DNA from: Demequina sp. | GTDB taxonomy: Bacteria; Actinomycetota; Actinomycetes; Actinomycetales; Demequinaceae | Length of the DNA stretch: 64,000 nt | Reading direction: 5' to 3' | NCBI GenBank assembly: GCA_030148645.1 | Contig: JASBTB010000014.1 | Location: forward strand, 22,166-86,165 | Shown here: piece after piece, positions 1 to 9,126 of the stretch | How positions within the stretch are numbered: position 1 is the first letter of the stretch | Layout of the letters: each line of letters starts with the position of its first letter | Translations under genes and position numbers: made by a program | Notes under the pieces: model-generated | Databases searched by the model: none | Seen by the model: the letters and a program-made list of their open reading frames with translations, nothing else | What the model was told of the DNA's origin: nothing

Positions 1-725
1 CGGTGGTGTCCGAGGCATGGGTGGACCACAGCCTTGGTGCAGCGATGGACCAGGTGCGCGAGGTCGTGTCCGTCGCCCACGCCGTGCGCAAGAAGGCGCA
101 GATTCGGGTGCGCCAACCGCTCGCGGCGCTCGACGTGGCGGTGGGCTCCCCGGAGGAGTTGGCAACCTACGCCGACCTCATCGCCGCCGAACTCAACATC
201 AAGGACGTGCGCCTGCTGACCGTCGATGAGTTCACGGCCGCAAACCTCGTCGAGCGGCGCCTTACCGTCAACGCCCGCGCGGCCGGCCCGCGCATCGGCA
301 AATCCGTTCAGGACGCCATCAAGGGTTCCAAGACGGGCGACTGGTCCGAGGCCGACGGCGTGGTCACGTCCGGCGGCGTCGTCCTCGAGGCGCCCGAGTA
401 CGAGCTCGCCACCGTCATCGGTGGTCAGACGGACGACGCCGTGGCGGCGGCGGTGCTACCCTCCGGCGGCTTCGTGGCGCTCGACACGGCGCTCACCCCG
501 GAATTGGAAGGCGAGGGCTATGCGCGCGACCTGATCCGCTCGATCCAGGACACGCGCAAGGCGGCGGGTCTCCATGTGGGCGACCGCATCGCGCTGACGC
601 TCACGGTGCCCGAAGATCGGGTTGCCGCTGTGGAAAGACACCGCGACCTCATCGCGGCAGAGGTGCTGGCCACGGTGTGCGAGGTGTCGGCTGGCGAGGA
701 GGCGATCGTGGTGGCGCGCACGTAA
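1..725 (+). CDS. ileS: Isoleucyl-tRNA synthetase, C-terminal part (5' end outside window)
   Basis: The reading frame is open from the window edge and ends at a TAA (723-725), giving about 240 residues of the C-terminal end. It matches the C-terminal anticodon-binding and tail region of the long actinobacterial/eukaryotic-type IleS, with stretches such as RKKAQIRVRQPL and EGYARDLIRSIQDTRKAAGL that are typical of this family. The full enzyme charges tRNA-Ile in the cytoplasm; the catalytic HIGH/KMSKS part lies upstream of the window. The ATG-like start in the ORF track is only the first codon visible. Position upstream of folC is the common actinobacterial order, here with cysM in between. Confidence 0.88.
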   Translation, partial: VVSEAWVDHSLGAAMDQVREVVSVAHAVRKKAQIRVRQPLAALDVAVGSPEELATYADLIAAELNIKDVRLLTVDEFTAANLVERRLTVNARAAGPRIGKSVQDAIKGSKTGDWSEADGVVTSGGVVLEAPEYELATVIGGQTDDAVAAAVLPSGGFVALDTALTPELEGEGYARDLIRSIQDTRKAAGLHVGDRIALTLTVPEDRVAAVERHRDLIAAEVLATVCEVSAGEEAIVVART

Positions 726-871
726 TGGACCACATGATCTTTCGCGGTGTCGGTGCAGCGCTGCCCGTCGTTTCGCGCCACTTCCGCGTTCGTACCGGTC
801 TCAACGCACGGTGGGGCGGCTCAGGGCGACAGTGGGCCGGCGTGAGGCACCATGCCGGTCGCTGCACATCT

Positions 872-900
872 CCGACACCTGTGCACGAGGGGTCTATGCT
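872..900 (+). promoter_or_regulatory. Candidate promoter upstream of cysM
   Basis: CCGACA (872-877) and TATGCT (895-900) are separated by exactly 17 bp, a sigma70-type arrangement in the 298-bp gap after ileS. It would start transcription near 907. Only inspection supports it. The rest of the 726-1023 gap shows nothing beyond the short leader ORF described separately. Confidence 0.35.
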
Positions 901-901
901 C

Positions 902-1012
902 ATGCGTCTACGTTCCCTACCCTCATCGTCACGGGCGCAGGTGTCGCGGGCCGGATCGCACGGACCGGATTGCGGCGGCGGGGCACAGGGCGCGCGCTGC
1001 GACCACGACTGA
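902..1012 (+). CDS. Possible 36-codon leader ORF before cysM
   Basis: An ATG at 902, with GAGGGG 9 nt upstream, opens a 36-codon frame ending TGA at 1010-1012, just before the cysM ribosome-binding site. The peptide has two Cys codons near its end (PDCGGG and ARCDHD). Cysteine-coding leader ORFs that attenuate cysteine genes are known in mycobacteria, but those have runs of Cys, which this lacks. It may be a chance ORF in GC-rich DNA, and the proposed promoter at 872-900 would start too late to include its ATG. Confidence 0.25.
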   Translation: MRLRSLPSSSRAQVSRAGSHGPDCGGGAQGARCDHD

Positions 1013-1023
1013 AAGGAGTCCTC

Positions 1024-1974
1024 GTGAATCCCCATCCGCGTCGCCACAGCGCAGCGCCGTCCACGCCGGTCACGTACCCGACGCTTGAGGAGGTGGTGGG
1101 TGCCACACCCCTGGTGCGCTTGCAACGGCTCGCGCCAGCCAATGGGAGCGTCGTCTTGGCAAAACTCGAGGGCAATAATCCCGCGGGATCCGTCAAGGAC
1201 AGACCCGCCTTTGGCATGCTGGCCGACGCAGAGCAGACCGGAAGGCTGCGACCGGGTGGAACGCTGGTGGAGGCGACGTCGGGCAACACCGGGATCGCCT
1301 TGGCCGCGGCGGCCGCGGCCAAGGACTATCGCATGGTCCTCGTCATGCCTGCCGGGTCGTCGCGCGAGCGGCTCGGGGCCATGCGCGCCTACGGGGCCGA
1401 GGTGATCGAGACGCCGCGCGAACTTGGCATGGAGCACGCCAGGGATGTTGCGCAGCAGTACGCGGCGGACCACGCAGCGTTGCGCCTCGACCAATTCGCG
1501 AACCCCGCGAACCCCGCCTCGCACTACGCCACGACAGGCGTCGAGATCTGGGAGCAGACGCGCGCAACCGTGACCCACGTGGTCAGCGCGATGGGCACCA
1601 CGGGTACAATCACGGGCGTGTCTCGGGTACTCAAAGAGAGATCCGACACCGTCGCAGTGGTGGGCGTTCAACCCGAAGAGGGTTCGCAAATCCCCGGCAT
1701 CCGAGCGTGGTCCCGCGAGTACCTTCCCTCGATTTACGACCCGACGCACATCGACGAGATTCGCCGAGTGAGCGCCGCCCGCGCCACGGAAATGACGCGC
1801 TCCCTCGCCGCGCGGGAGGGGCTTCTCGTGGGGATGAGTACCGGCGGGGCTGCAGCCATCGCACTCGATTTGGCTGGCGAGTTTCCCGGATCCACCGTCG
1901 TCTTCATCGCATGCGATCGGGGTGACCGCTACCTGTCGACGTCACTTTTCGACGACGCGGGGCCGACCACGTAG
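1024..1974 (+). CDS. cysM: Cysteine synthase (CysM/CysK type)
   Basis: A 316-residue PLP-dependent cysteine synthase. It makes cysteine from O-acetylserine (or a phosphoserine derivative) and a sulfur donor. The PLP-lysine motif NNPAGSVKDRPA lies near residue 55, the substrate loop EATSGNTGIALA near 83, and the phosphate-cupping glycine loop is SAMGTTGTITG. The start is GTG 1024 because AAAGGAG lies 6 nt upstream; the longer ORF-track start at 622 would run through the end of ileS. The short C-terminus and the GNNPAGSVKD form favour CysM over CysK. It stands alone between ileS and folC, so sulfur metabolism is not otherwise represented nearby. Confidence 0.9.
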   Translation: MNPHPRRHSAAPSTPVTYPTLEEVVGATPLVRLQRLAPANGSVVLAKLEGNNPAGSVKDRPAFGMLADAEQTGRLRPGGTLVEATSGNTGIALAAAAAAKDYRMVLVMPAGSSRERLGAMRAYGAEVIETPRELGMEHARDVAQQYAADHAALRLDQFANPANPASHYATTGVEIWEQTRATVTHVVSAMGTTGTITGVSRVLKERSDTVAVVGVQPEEGSQIPGIRAWSREYLPSIYDPTHIDEIRRVSAARATEMTRSLAAREGLLVGMSTGGAAAIALDLAGEFPGSTVVFIACDRGDRYLSTSLFDDAGPTT

Positions 1975-2112
1975 TCGCCGTGGGCTTCCTACTGGGGTGT
2001 GGTCGCCCAGGCCTAGCGTGCGACGGTGCACGCGGCACGGGTCACGACGCGGCGTCGATGCTACTCGTCGCAGCGTTACCGTGACCCGGTGGCGCATGGG
2101 AGAGTAGTGACC

Positions 2113-3507
2113 ATGAGCGAAGCCGAACTCGGCGGCCTCGGCCTCGAACAGGCCGAGCGCGAAATCTACGCCCAGATTCTGTCCCGTAACCCGGAACACG
2201 ACTTCGAGCCCACCCTCGAGCGTGTTCTTGAGGCATGCACCCTGCTGGGCGACCCCCAGCATGCTTACAAGGTCGTTCATCTGACAGGCACCAATGGCAA
2301 GACCTCGACGGCGCGGATGACGGAGTCGCTCGTGCGCGCGCACGGGCTGCGCACCGGGCTATTCACGTCACCGCACCTCAGTTCGGTGCGCGAACGCATC
2401 GCGATCGATGGCGAACCGATCAGCCAAGAGGCCTTCGTGCGCTTGTGGTCGGAGGTGGCCCCGTTCATCCGGATCGTCGACGCGCGATCCGCAGATGCGG
2501 GCGGCCCACGCATGAGTTTCTTCGAGGTGTTGACGGTGCTCGCCTTCGCGGCCTTTGCCGACGCCCCGGTGGACGTCGCCGTGATCGAGGTGGGCATGGG
2601 CGGAATCTGGGACGCCACCAACGTCGCCGACGCCGACGTTGCGGTCATCGGGCCCATCGCGCTCGACCATGAACGGTGGTTGGGTGCCTCGCTGGCAGAG
2701 ATCGCGGCCGAGAAGGCTGGCATTGTGAAGCCGAACTCGGTGGCAGTCGTCGCGGAGCAGGCGCACGTTGCGATGGAAATCGTCGCGGCCACGCTGCCGC
2801 AAGCGCGCGCCGTGATCCGCGAGGGCGAGGATCTTGAGGTGGTGGACCGCGCCGCCGCGGTCGGCGGGCAACTGCTGACCGTGCGCACCCCGGCCGCGAC
2901 GTACGAGGGAGTGTACGTGCCGCTCCTTGGCGCTCACCAGGCGCGCAACGCCAGCATGGCGCTCGCCGCAGTAGAGGCGCTGCTGGCAGACGGAGGCGAG
3001 TTGCAGTCGCTCGCGGGGGACACTGTCGAGGCCGGATTCGCCGCCGTGACGTCGCCTGGCCGACTCGAGATTGTGCGCACCTCGCCCACGATTGTGGTGG
3101 ACGCCGCGCACAATCCACACGGCATCGGCGCGCTTGTCGAGGCCATGGAAGAGTCATTCGCCTTCTCCACCCTCGTGGGGGTGGTGGCCGTGCTCGACGA
3201 CAAGGACGCCGACGGAATCCTTGCGGGCCTCGATTCGCTCCTGGACAGCGTGGTCGTGACCAGGTCGAGTTCCCCACGGGCCATCGATCCCGAGGAACTT
3301 GCGCGCGTGGCCGCGACGCACTTTGGCGAGCACCGCGTGGTGACTGCCGCCGACGTGCCGAGCGCGCTCGACGCCGCTGTGCAGCGAGCGGAGCGCGACG
3401 ACGACATGGGCGGGGGAGTCCTGGTGGTGGGCTCGATCACCTTGGTGGCCGACGCCAGAGTGCTGTTGGGCGTGGACTCGTTGCCGCGCCACGGTGCGCG
3501 CTCATGA
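2113..3507 (+). CDS. folC: Folylpolyglutamate synthase / dihydrofolate synthase
   Basis: A 464-residue Mur-ligase-fold enzyme that adds glutamate to dihydropteroate and then to folates, using ATP in the cytoplasm. The P-loop HLTGTNGKTSTARM sits near residue 58, followed by the family motif FTSPHLSSVRERI and the omega-loop-like stretch EVGMGGIWDATN. The C-terminal ligase domain has VVDAAHNPHG. ATG 2113 is chosen because GGGAGAG lies 8 nt upstream and the N-terminus then fits the family; the ORF track starts 29 codons too early. The downstream DUF4233 gene overlaps its stop by ATGA, so the two are translationally coupled. Confidence 0.93.
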   Translation: MSEAELGGLGLEQAEREIYAQILSRNPEHDFEPTLERVLEACTLLGDPQHAYKVVHLTGTNGKTSTARMTESLVRAHGLRTGLFTSPHLSSVRERIAIDGEPISQEAFVRLWSEVAPFIRIVDARSADAGGPRMSFFEVLTVLAFAAFADAPVDVAVIEVGMGGIWDATNVADADVAVIGPIALDHERWLGASLAEIAAEKAGIVKPNSVAVVAEQAHVAMEIVAATLPQARAVIREGEDLEVVDRAAAVGGQLLTVRTPAATYEGVYVPLLGAHQARNASMALAAVEALLADGGELQSLAGDTVEAGFAAVTSPGRLEIVRTSPTIVVDAAHNPHGIGALVEAMEESFAFSTLVGVVAVLDDKDADGILAGLDSLLDSVVVTRSSSPRAIDPEELARVAATHFGEHRVVTAADVPSALDAAVQRAERDDDMGGGVLVVGSITLVADARVLLGVDSLPRHGARS

Positions 3508-3911
3508 CCCACGGCGAGGTGCCCCGTAGGCAGCGACCGGCACTTGTGGTCTTCACGCAGACCACACTGCTACTTGAGTCGCTCGCGACCTTCTTCGCTA
3601 TGCTCGTCACGTGGGGCCTTGGTCGCGCAAGCGTGGTCGATGTGTCCACCGGGGCGGTATGGGTGGCCGGATCTGCGCTCGCCGCCGCCTTCGCCTTCGC
3701 CTCGGGTCGAGCCAACACACGATGGGGCCGGATTCTGGGTTGGGTCCTGCATATCCCCCTCGTCGCGGGAGGGCTGTGGGTACCCGCGATCGCGTTCGTG
3801 GGCCTCATGTTCTTAGGGCTCTATGCGCTCGGCGTGCGGCTCGGTGCGCGGATCGACAAGGAACGGGCCCAGCACGCCGCTGGCGACGGCGTGCAGGGAG
3901 GAACGACGTGA
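3504..3911 (+). CDS. DUF4233 membrane protein
   Basis: A 135-residue protein with about four hydrophobic segments and a short basic/acidic tail. It belongs to the actinobacterial DUF4233 family, which is habitually found between folC and ndk, as here. Function is unknown. The ATG overlaps the folC stop codon (ATGA) and its own stop overlaps the next gene's GTG (GTGA), so folC, this gene and the next form one coupled unit. Confidence 0.8.
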   Translation: MTHGEVPRRQRPALVVFTQTTLLLESLATFFAMLVTWGLGRASVVDVSTGAVWVAGSALAAAFAFASGRANTRWGRILGWVLHIPLVAGGLWVPAIAFVGLMFLGLYALGVRLGARIDKERAQHAAGDGVQGGTT

Positions 3912-4387
3912 GCGGCTTTCTCGCTCGCATGGCAGTGGCGTTTGCTGTCGCCGCTGTGGGGCTCAGCATGGTCTTCTACTCGTTTGAGCGCCTGTCGTTG
4001 ATCCAATTGGCCCACACCCTTGACCAAGGTGACGGCCGCTCTCCCGCTACCGTGCAGATGTCCCTGTTCGTCGGCCTGGCGCTCCTCAACCTTGCCGCGT
4101 TCTTCGCACTGTTTCAGTGGGCGCACTTCTTAAGAGAATTCCCCAGGACTCCGCAGGCGCCCGTGTGGCTCCTGGTCGGGTTGCTCTTGCTCGGCGGAGG
4201 TGCCATGGTGTGGGCCCTGGCCACACATGCTAGTTGGTTGCGTACGCTGGACGAGGCGCCGCTGAGCGTTCACTGGGGCTACATCGTCTGGCAAGTGGTG
4301 GCCGCCATGCTGGTACTCATGCCGCTCGTGTTGTTGGGCGCGCGATGGTCGCCCGGCTACAAGCACCAGCCGAACCCAGCGCTGTAG
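3908..4387 (+). CDS. Four-helix membrane protein, function unknown
   Basis: A 159-residue protein with four predicted membrane spans (around residues 5-25, 50-70, 88-110 and 130-150) and a short cytoplasmic tail. I do not recognise the family. The GTG start at 3908 overlaps the DUF4233 stop by GTGA and places the first hydrophobic segment at the N-terminus; the ORF-track start at 3611 would run antiparallel through the DUF4233 gene. It is the last gene before the convergent apt. A role linked to folC is not implied by the sequence. Confidence 0.7.
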   Translation: MSGFLARMAVAFAVAAVGLSMVFYSFERLSLIQLAHTLDQGDGRSPATVQMSLFVGLALLNLAAFFALFQWAHFLREFPRTPQAPVWLLVGLLLLGGGAMVWALATHASWLRTLDEAPLSVHWGYIVWQVVAAMLVLMPLVLLGARWSPGYKHQPNPAL

Positions 4388-4405
4388 GCGCGGACTCGCC
4401 GGAAG

Positions 4406-4957
4406 TCAGACGGTGAGCGCCGCGTGGACCTCGTAGTCCGCCAGCACATCGCGACCGGGCAATGCGGTGATCTCCATGAGGAAGGCGAAAGATACCGACG
4501 CGGCTCCCGCTCGGGTCAACAGGTCGGCGACCGCGCCAGCGGTGCCTCCCGTGGCCAACACGTCATCGATCACGAGGACTCGTTTGCCGTCGATCCCGTC
4601 GGGATTGAAAGTGAGTTCAGATGTGCCATACTCGATCGTCGCGTCGGCCTCAAGCAACTCTCCTGGCAGTTTGCCCTTTTTGCGCACCATCGTGAGACCC
4701 ACGCCCAGATCCTGCGCAATCACGGGCGCAAAGATAAATCCGCGCGCATCACCACCCGCGACGAGGTCGACGCCCTCGCCGGATGGTGGGGTCAGGGCGT
4801 CGCATGCGGCGCGGAAACGCTCGGGGCTCGCCAGGATTGGCGCGATGTCGTAGAAAAGGATGCCCTCCACCGGAAAGTCGGGGTACATGGCGAAATCGTC
4901 GAGCGTGATTATGGAGCCATCCTGGCCGAGCCGGGAACCCGTTAGGCTCGCGTGCAT
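4406..4957 (-). CDS. apt: Adenine phosphoribosyltransferase
   Basis: A 183-residue type I phosphoribosyltransferase that salvages adenine to AMP with PRPP. The PRPP-binding motif VLVIDDVLATGGTAGA and the family N-terminal signature YPDFPVEGILFYDIAPIL are both present, as is GLTMVRKKGKLPGE of the flexible loop. The ATG at 4957 overlaps the divergent ndk ATG by two bases, which leaves no room for a promoter; a later start is possible because about 24 residues precede the YPDFP motif. Its presence opposite ndk places two nucleotide-metabolism genes head to head. Confidence 0.88.
   Translation of the reverse strand: MHASLTGSRLGQDGSIITLDDFAMYPDFPVEGILFYDIAPILASPERFRAACDALTPPSGEGVDLVAGGDARGFIFAPVIAQDLGVGLTMVRKKGKLPGELLEADATIEYGTSELTFNPDGIDGKRVLVIDDVLATGGTAGAVADLLTRAGAASVSFAFLMEITALPGRDVLADYEVHAALTV
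4943..4948 (+). promoter_or_regulatory. -10 element (TAGGCT) of leaderless ndk
   Basis: TAGGCT ends 7 nt before the ndk ATG and there is no Shine-Dalgarno sequence. This spacing puts the transcription start at or next to the A of the start codon. Confidence 0.5.
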
Positions 4958-5375
4958 GACAGAACGCACCCTGATTCTTGTGAAGCCTGACGGCGTGAAG
5001 CGCGGCCTGGCAGGGGAGATCCTGCGCCGCATCGAAGCGAAGGGCTACACGCTCGTTGCGGTCCACTTGCGCACGGCCACCGAGGATGTGCTGGCCAGGC
5101 ACTACGCTGAGCACGTCGGTAAGCCGTTCTACGAGCCGCTCGTCGAATTCATGATGTCCGGACCGTCCCTCGCCGTCATCGCAGAAGGCGACCGTGTGAT
5201 CGAAGGCTTCCGCGCGCTCGCGGGCCCCACGGACCCCACGACGGCGCCACCGGGGACGATTCGCGGGGACCTTGGCCGGCAGTGGCCGACCACGGTGTTG
5301 CAGAACCTGGTGCACGGGTCGGATAGTTCGGCAAGCGCCGAGTTTGAGATCGGTGTGTGGTTTCCTTCCCTGTAG
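4956..5375 (+). CDS. ndk: Nucleoside diphosphate kinase
   Basis: A 139-residue NDK that transfers the gamma-phosphate between nucleoside di- and triphosphates. It has the N-terminal ERTLILVKPDGV signature, MSGPSLAVIAEG, and TAPPGTIRGDLG. In the usual active-site region, where the family reads NxxHGSDS with the phosphorylated His, it reads NLVHGSDSSASAEFEIG, so the catalytic His is intact. ATG 4956 is chosen because the family starts with T/SERTL. No Shine-Dalgarno is present; a TAGGCT -10 element fits leaderless transcription. Confidence 0.94.
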   Translation: MTERTLILVKPDGVKRGLAGEILRRIEAKGYTLVAVHLRTATEDVLARHYAEHVGKPFYEPLVEFMMSGPSLAVIAEGDRVIEGFRALAGPTDPTTAPPGTIRGDLGRQWPTTVLQNLVHGSDSSASAEFEIGVWFPSL

Positions 5376-5448
5376 GGACGATGTCGGTGGCCGCGGGCCG
5401 CAGCGCACCGGCGCTGTGGCGGTCGTCACTGGTGCGGTCGCCCTTCAC

Positions 5449-5454
5449 TAGGCT
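5449..5454 (+). promoter_or_regulatory. -10 element (TAGGCT) of leaderless smc
   Basis: TAGGCT lies 6 nt before the GTG start of smc, with no Shine-Dalgarno sequence, the same arrangement as at ndk and proS. Confidence 0.5.
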
Positions 5455-5460
5455 TAGCCC

Positions 5461-8400
5461 GTGCATCTGAAGACGCTGACGCTGAGGGGATTCAAGTCCT
5501 TTGCCTCGGCGACAACTCTGGAGTTCGAGACCGGCATCACCTGCGTCGTGGGTCCCAACGGGTCCGGAAAATCCAACGTGGTGGACGCCCTCGCGTGGGT
5601 CATGGGCGAGCAGGGCGCGAAGACGCTGCGGGGCGCAAACATGGCCGACGTCATCTTCGCAGGCACATCGGGACGCCCGCCGTTGGGCCGCGCAGAGGTA
5701 TCGCTGACCATCGACAACGCCGATGGTGCGCTGCCCATCGAGTACTCGGAGGTGACGATCACCCGCACCCTGTTCCGTTCGGGCGGCTCCGAGTACGCGA
5801 TCAACGGATCGTCGTGCAGGCTGCTCGATATCCAGGATCTGCTGTCCGACTCCGGCCTGGGTCGGGAGATGCACGTGATCGTCGGCCAGGGGCAACTCGA
5901 TGCCGTGTTGCGCGCCACCCCGGAGGAACGCAGACACTTCATCGAGGAGGCGGCTGGCATCCTCAAGCATCGGCGGCGCAAAGACAAAGCATTGCGCAAA
6001 CTCGATGCGATGCAAGGCAATGTGACCCGCATTCAGGACCTCACGGCCGAGATTCGCCGCCAATTGGGGCCGCTGGGCAGGCAGGCCGAGGTGGCACGTC
6101 AGGCACAAACCATTCAATCTCGCGTGCGCGATGCCACCGCGCGGCTGCTTGCCGACGACATCGCCACCCTGGCCGCGGCGATGGCCGAGGAACGGGCCGA
6201 CGAGTCGGCCCTGGCGCAGCGCCGGGCTCAGGTGGAGCAGGCGCTCGCGCAGCACCGCAGCACCCTCGCGGAACTGGAGCGCGCGTCGGCCGAGGCGACG
6301 CCCGCGCTGACGCGCGCCAACGACACGTTCTACCGGCTGTCATCGATCCGCGAACGGCTACGAAACTTGGGTGAGCTCGCGCAGGAGCGGGTCCGGGTGC
6401 TCGGCTCGTCCACGGACTCGACGCCGCCCACTGACCTGGTCGATCTCGCCGAGCAACTGGAGCGGGCGCACGCCGCACATGAGGAACTCGACGCGCAGGT
6501 GCGCGACGCCGCCGAGGCTCTCGACAGGGCACAGGTCGCGCGCAGCGAGGCGGAGCGCACCGCCGAGACCTCCGAGCACCATCTCGCCACCTTGTTGCGT
6601 TCCGTGGCCGACCGTCGCGAGGGCGTCGCTCGGCTTGCGGGGGATGTGGCGGCGAGACGGTCGCGGATCGAAGCCATGGAGGCCGAGATCGGCCGCCTGC
6701 GAGAGGCCCAAGCGCACGCGGACAAGCGTGCCCACGAGGCGACGACCGAGTTTCAGCGCCTGGAGACCACCGTCGCCGATGTCGAGCGCGGCGAGGAGGA
6801 TCTCGACCTGGCGCATGAGGGCGCCGTGGAGGCGTGGGACGCCGCCAAGGAGCACCTGGAGGACGTGAAGCAGCGGCTGCGCGAGGCGCAGCGGCAACGG
6901 GACACGTGGTCGGCGAAGGTGGAGGCGCTCAGCCTGTCGCTCGTACGCAAGGACGGGCTAGGCGAACTCCTTGCGGCGGGTGTCAGATCCGTGCGGGGCA
7001 CCGTCGCTTCTGTTATCGAAGTTACCGACGGCGCGCAGGACGCGATCGCGGCCGCGTTGGGGCCCCTCGCGGAGGCCGCCGCCGTCAATTCGGTCGGAGA
7101 CGCGGTCGACGCGATCCGCTGGCTACGCGACGAGGACGCCGGGCGTGCGCGTTTTGTGGTGGCGGATGCCGACGCCCCGGTGATCAACCCACGCATCGAC
7201 TTGCCCGTAGGTGTGCAGTGGGCCTCCGAGTTCATTTCGGGCTCGGATGCGTTTGCGACGACGGTGCGGTCCCTGGTGTCGGGCGTGGCGGTCGTGGAGG
7301 ACCTCGCGGCCGCGCGTTCATTGGTGATGGCACATCGGGATGTGGCGGCCGTGACAAGGCGTGGTGACCTGCTTGGCTCGCGTACCGCGTCCGGTGGCGC
7401 GGGGGGTGCCCCCAGCATCATGCACCTACAGGCCGCGTACGACGACGCCTGCGCTGGGCGCGATCGGGCGGCCCGCCTCATCGAGGAGGCACTGTTCGAG
7501 CAGCGCACGGCCGCGGAGGCCGAGGCTCAGGCACGGGAGGGGCACGATGCCACGCTCGGTCGGCTGAATGAGTCGGATGCCCGCATGGCCGCGGTTGCGG
7601 AGCAACTGGGCCACCTGTCCGCCACCGCGCGGTCGGCCCGCGCGGATGCGGCACGGCTTGCCTCGCAGGTGGAGCAGGCGAGCGCGCGCATCGCGCGCGA
7701 CGAGGAGGAGCTTGCCGCCCTGGTGCAAAGGCTGGACGCCGCGCAGGCCGAGCCCGAGCAGACTGAGGCGGACACGGCCGCCGCTCAGCGCCAACGCGAT
7801 GCCGATGCGGCGGCGGCCCAGCAGGCGCGCGCCAACGAGATGGAGGCGCGCCTCGCGCTGCGCACCGGTGAGGAGCGTTCACGAGCTCTGGTGGCCAGGG
7901 CGGAGAGCCTCGAGCGCACGGTGTCCGCGGAGCGGGACGCGCGGGCGAGGGCTCAGGAGGCCGCTCAGCGGCGGGAGCGCCAGGCGAAAGCGGCGCGCGA
8001 GGTCATTGCCGGGGTCCAGGCCACGATGCCGTACATGGACACGGCCGTCGCGAAGGCGGACGACGCTCGCGCACAGGTTGAGGCCACCCGCGCGCAACGT
8101 ACGGCGTCGCTTTCCGAGGTGCGCATCCAGGTCGACCAACTCACTGGCGAGCACGCGCGGCTGACGGACGAGTCGCATCGCGACGAGGTGGCGCGCGCTC
8201 AGCAACAGGTACGCCTGGAGCAGTTGCAGGTGCGTGCCGTTGACGAGTTGGGTCTCGACCCGGAACAACTCGTCGCCGAGTTTGGTCCGCATCACGACGT
8301 GCCTGTTGTCAGCGACGCGGGTGACGAGGAGTTCGAGCCGTTTGTGCGCGAGGTCGTCGAGAAGCGGCTGCGTGCCGCGCAGCGTGCCATGGGGCAACTG

Positions 8401-9000
8401 GGACGCGTCAACCCCCTTGCGCTCGAGGAATTTGCGGCGCTGGAGGAGCGTCACAAGTTTCTTCAGGACCAGCTGGCCGACATCAAGTCCTCGCGCGAGG
8501 ACCTCCTGGCCATCGTCACGGAGATCGATCAGCGGGTTGAGAAGATCTTCGGCGAGGCCTTCGCCGACACGGCCACACAGTTCGAGCGCATTTTTCCGCG
8601 GCTGTTCCCGGGCGGCGAAGGCAGACTCGTGCTCACGGACCCGAAGAACATGCTGGAGACCGGCATCGAGGTGGAGGCGCGACCGGCTGGAAAGAAGGTC
8701 AAACGGCTCTCACTCCTGTCGGGTGGCGAACGCTCACTCACGGCGGTGGCGTTGTTGGTGTCGATCTTCAAGGCACGCCCCAGCCCGTTCTACGTCATGG
8801 ACGAGGTGGAGGCGGCCCTGGACGACACCAACCTGGGCCGCCTGCTGGGTATCTTCAGGGAACTTCGCGACGATTCCCAATTGATCATCATCACCCACCA
8901 GAAGCGCACGATGGAGGTCGCGGACGCGCTGTATGGCATCACGATGCGCGGCGACGGGGTCACCACCGTGGTCAGTCAGCGCATGGAGGCCCACTCGTAG
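5461..9000 (+). CDS. smc: Chromosome segregation protein SMC
   Basis: A 1179-residue SMC ATPase, a normal length for the family. The N-terminal ABC half has Walker A GPNGSGKSNVVDAL near residue 32 and the Q-loop region. Two long coiled coils (about residues 165-490 and 660-930) flank a hinge (about 500-650, including GLGELLAAGVRSVRGTVASV). The C-terminal half has the signature LSGGERSLTAVALL and Walker B PFYVMDEVEAALDD. It forms a dimer that, with ScpA and ScpB (not in this window), compacts and segregates the chromosome. The start is GTG 5461, which gives the canonical N-terminus LKTLTLRGFKSFA. ftsY follows nearby, a common actinobacterial neighbour. Confidence 0.96.
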   Translation: MHLKTLTLRGFKSFASATTLEFETGITCVVGPNGSGKSNVVDALAWVMGEQGAKTLRGANMADVIFAGTSGRPPLGRAEVSLTIDNADGALPIEYSEVTITRTLFRSGGSEYAINGSSCRLLDIQDLLSDSGLGREMHVIVGQGQLDAVLRATPEERRHFIEEAAGILKHRRRKDKALRKLDAMQGNVTRIQDLTAEIRRQLGPLGRQAEVARQAQTIQSRVRDATARLLADDIATLAAAMAEERADESALAQRRAQVEQALAQHRSTLAELERASAEATPALTRANDTFYRLSSIRERLRNLGELAQERVRVLGSSTDSTPPTDLVDLAEQLERAHAAHEELDAQVRDAAEALDRAQVARSEAERTAETSEHHLATLLRSVADRREGVARLAGDVAARRSRIEAMEAEIGRLREAQAHADKRAHEATTEFQRLETTVADVERGEEDLDLAHEGAVEAWDAAKEHLEDVKQRLREAQRQRDTWSAKVEALSLSLVRKDGLGELLAAGVRSVRGTVASVIEVTDGAQDAIAAALGPLAEAAAVNSVGDAVDAIRWLRDEDAGRARFVVADADAPVINPRIDLPVGVQWASEFISGSDAFATTVRSLVSGVAVVEDLAAARSLVMAHRDVAAVTRRGDLLGSRTASGGAGGAPSIMHLQAAYDDACAGRDRAARLIEEALFEQRTAAEAEAQAREGHDATLGRLNESDARMAAVAEQLGHLSATARSARADAARLASQVEQASARIARDEEELAALVQRLDAAQAEPEQTEADTAAAQRQRDADAAAAQQARANEMEARLALRTGEERSRALVARAESLERTVSAERDARARAQEAAQRRERQAKAAREVIAGVQATMPYMDTAVAKADDARAQVEATRAQRTASLSEVRIQVDQLTGEHARLTDESHRDEVARAQQQVRLEQLQVRAVDELGLDPEQLVAEFGPHHDVPVVSDAGDEEFEPFVREVVEKRLRAAQRAMGQLGRVNPLALEEFAALEERHKFLQDQLADIKSSREDLLAIVTEIDQRVEKIFGEAFADTATQFERIFPRLFPGGEGRLVLTDPKNMLETGIEVEARPAGKKVKRLSLLSGGERSLTAVALLVSIFKARPSPFYVMDEVEAALDDTNLGRLLGIFRELRDDSQLIIITHQKRTMEVADALYGITMRGDGVTTVVSQRMEAHS

Positions 9001-9090
9001 CGATCGGCGGGAACCTCGCCGTCCCCGATGCGTTGTACGTGGTGGACAGGTGGAGTGGGCCCGCGTGTCAGATCCTCTCAACGGCGAGGG

Positions 9091-9096
9091 TAGTAT
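9091..9096 (+). promoter_or_regulatory. -10 element (TAGTAT) before the small gene at 9127
   Basis: TAGTAT would start transcription near 9103, about 24 nt before ATG 9127, which has its own GGAGGG ribosome-binding site. A nine-codon ORF (ATG 9104) overlaps that ATG by ATGTTGA, which may be chance. Confidence 0.35.
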
Positions 9097-9126
9097 GTAC
9101 CAAATGTTCGGTATGGAGGGTCGCCG

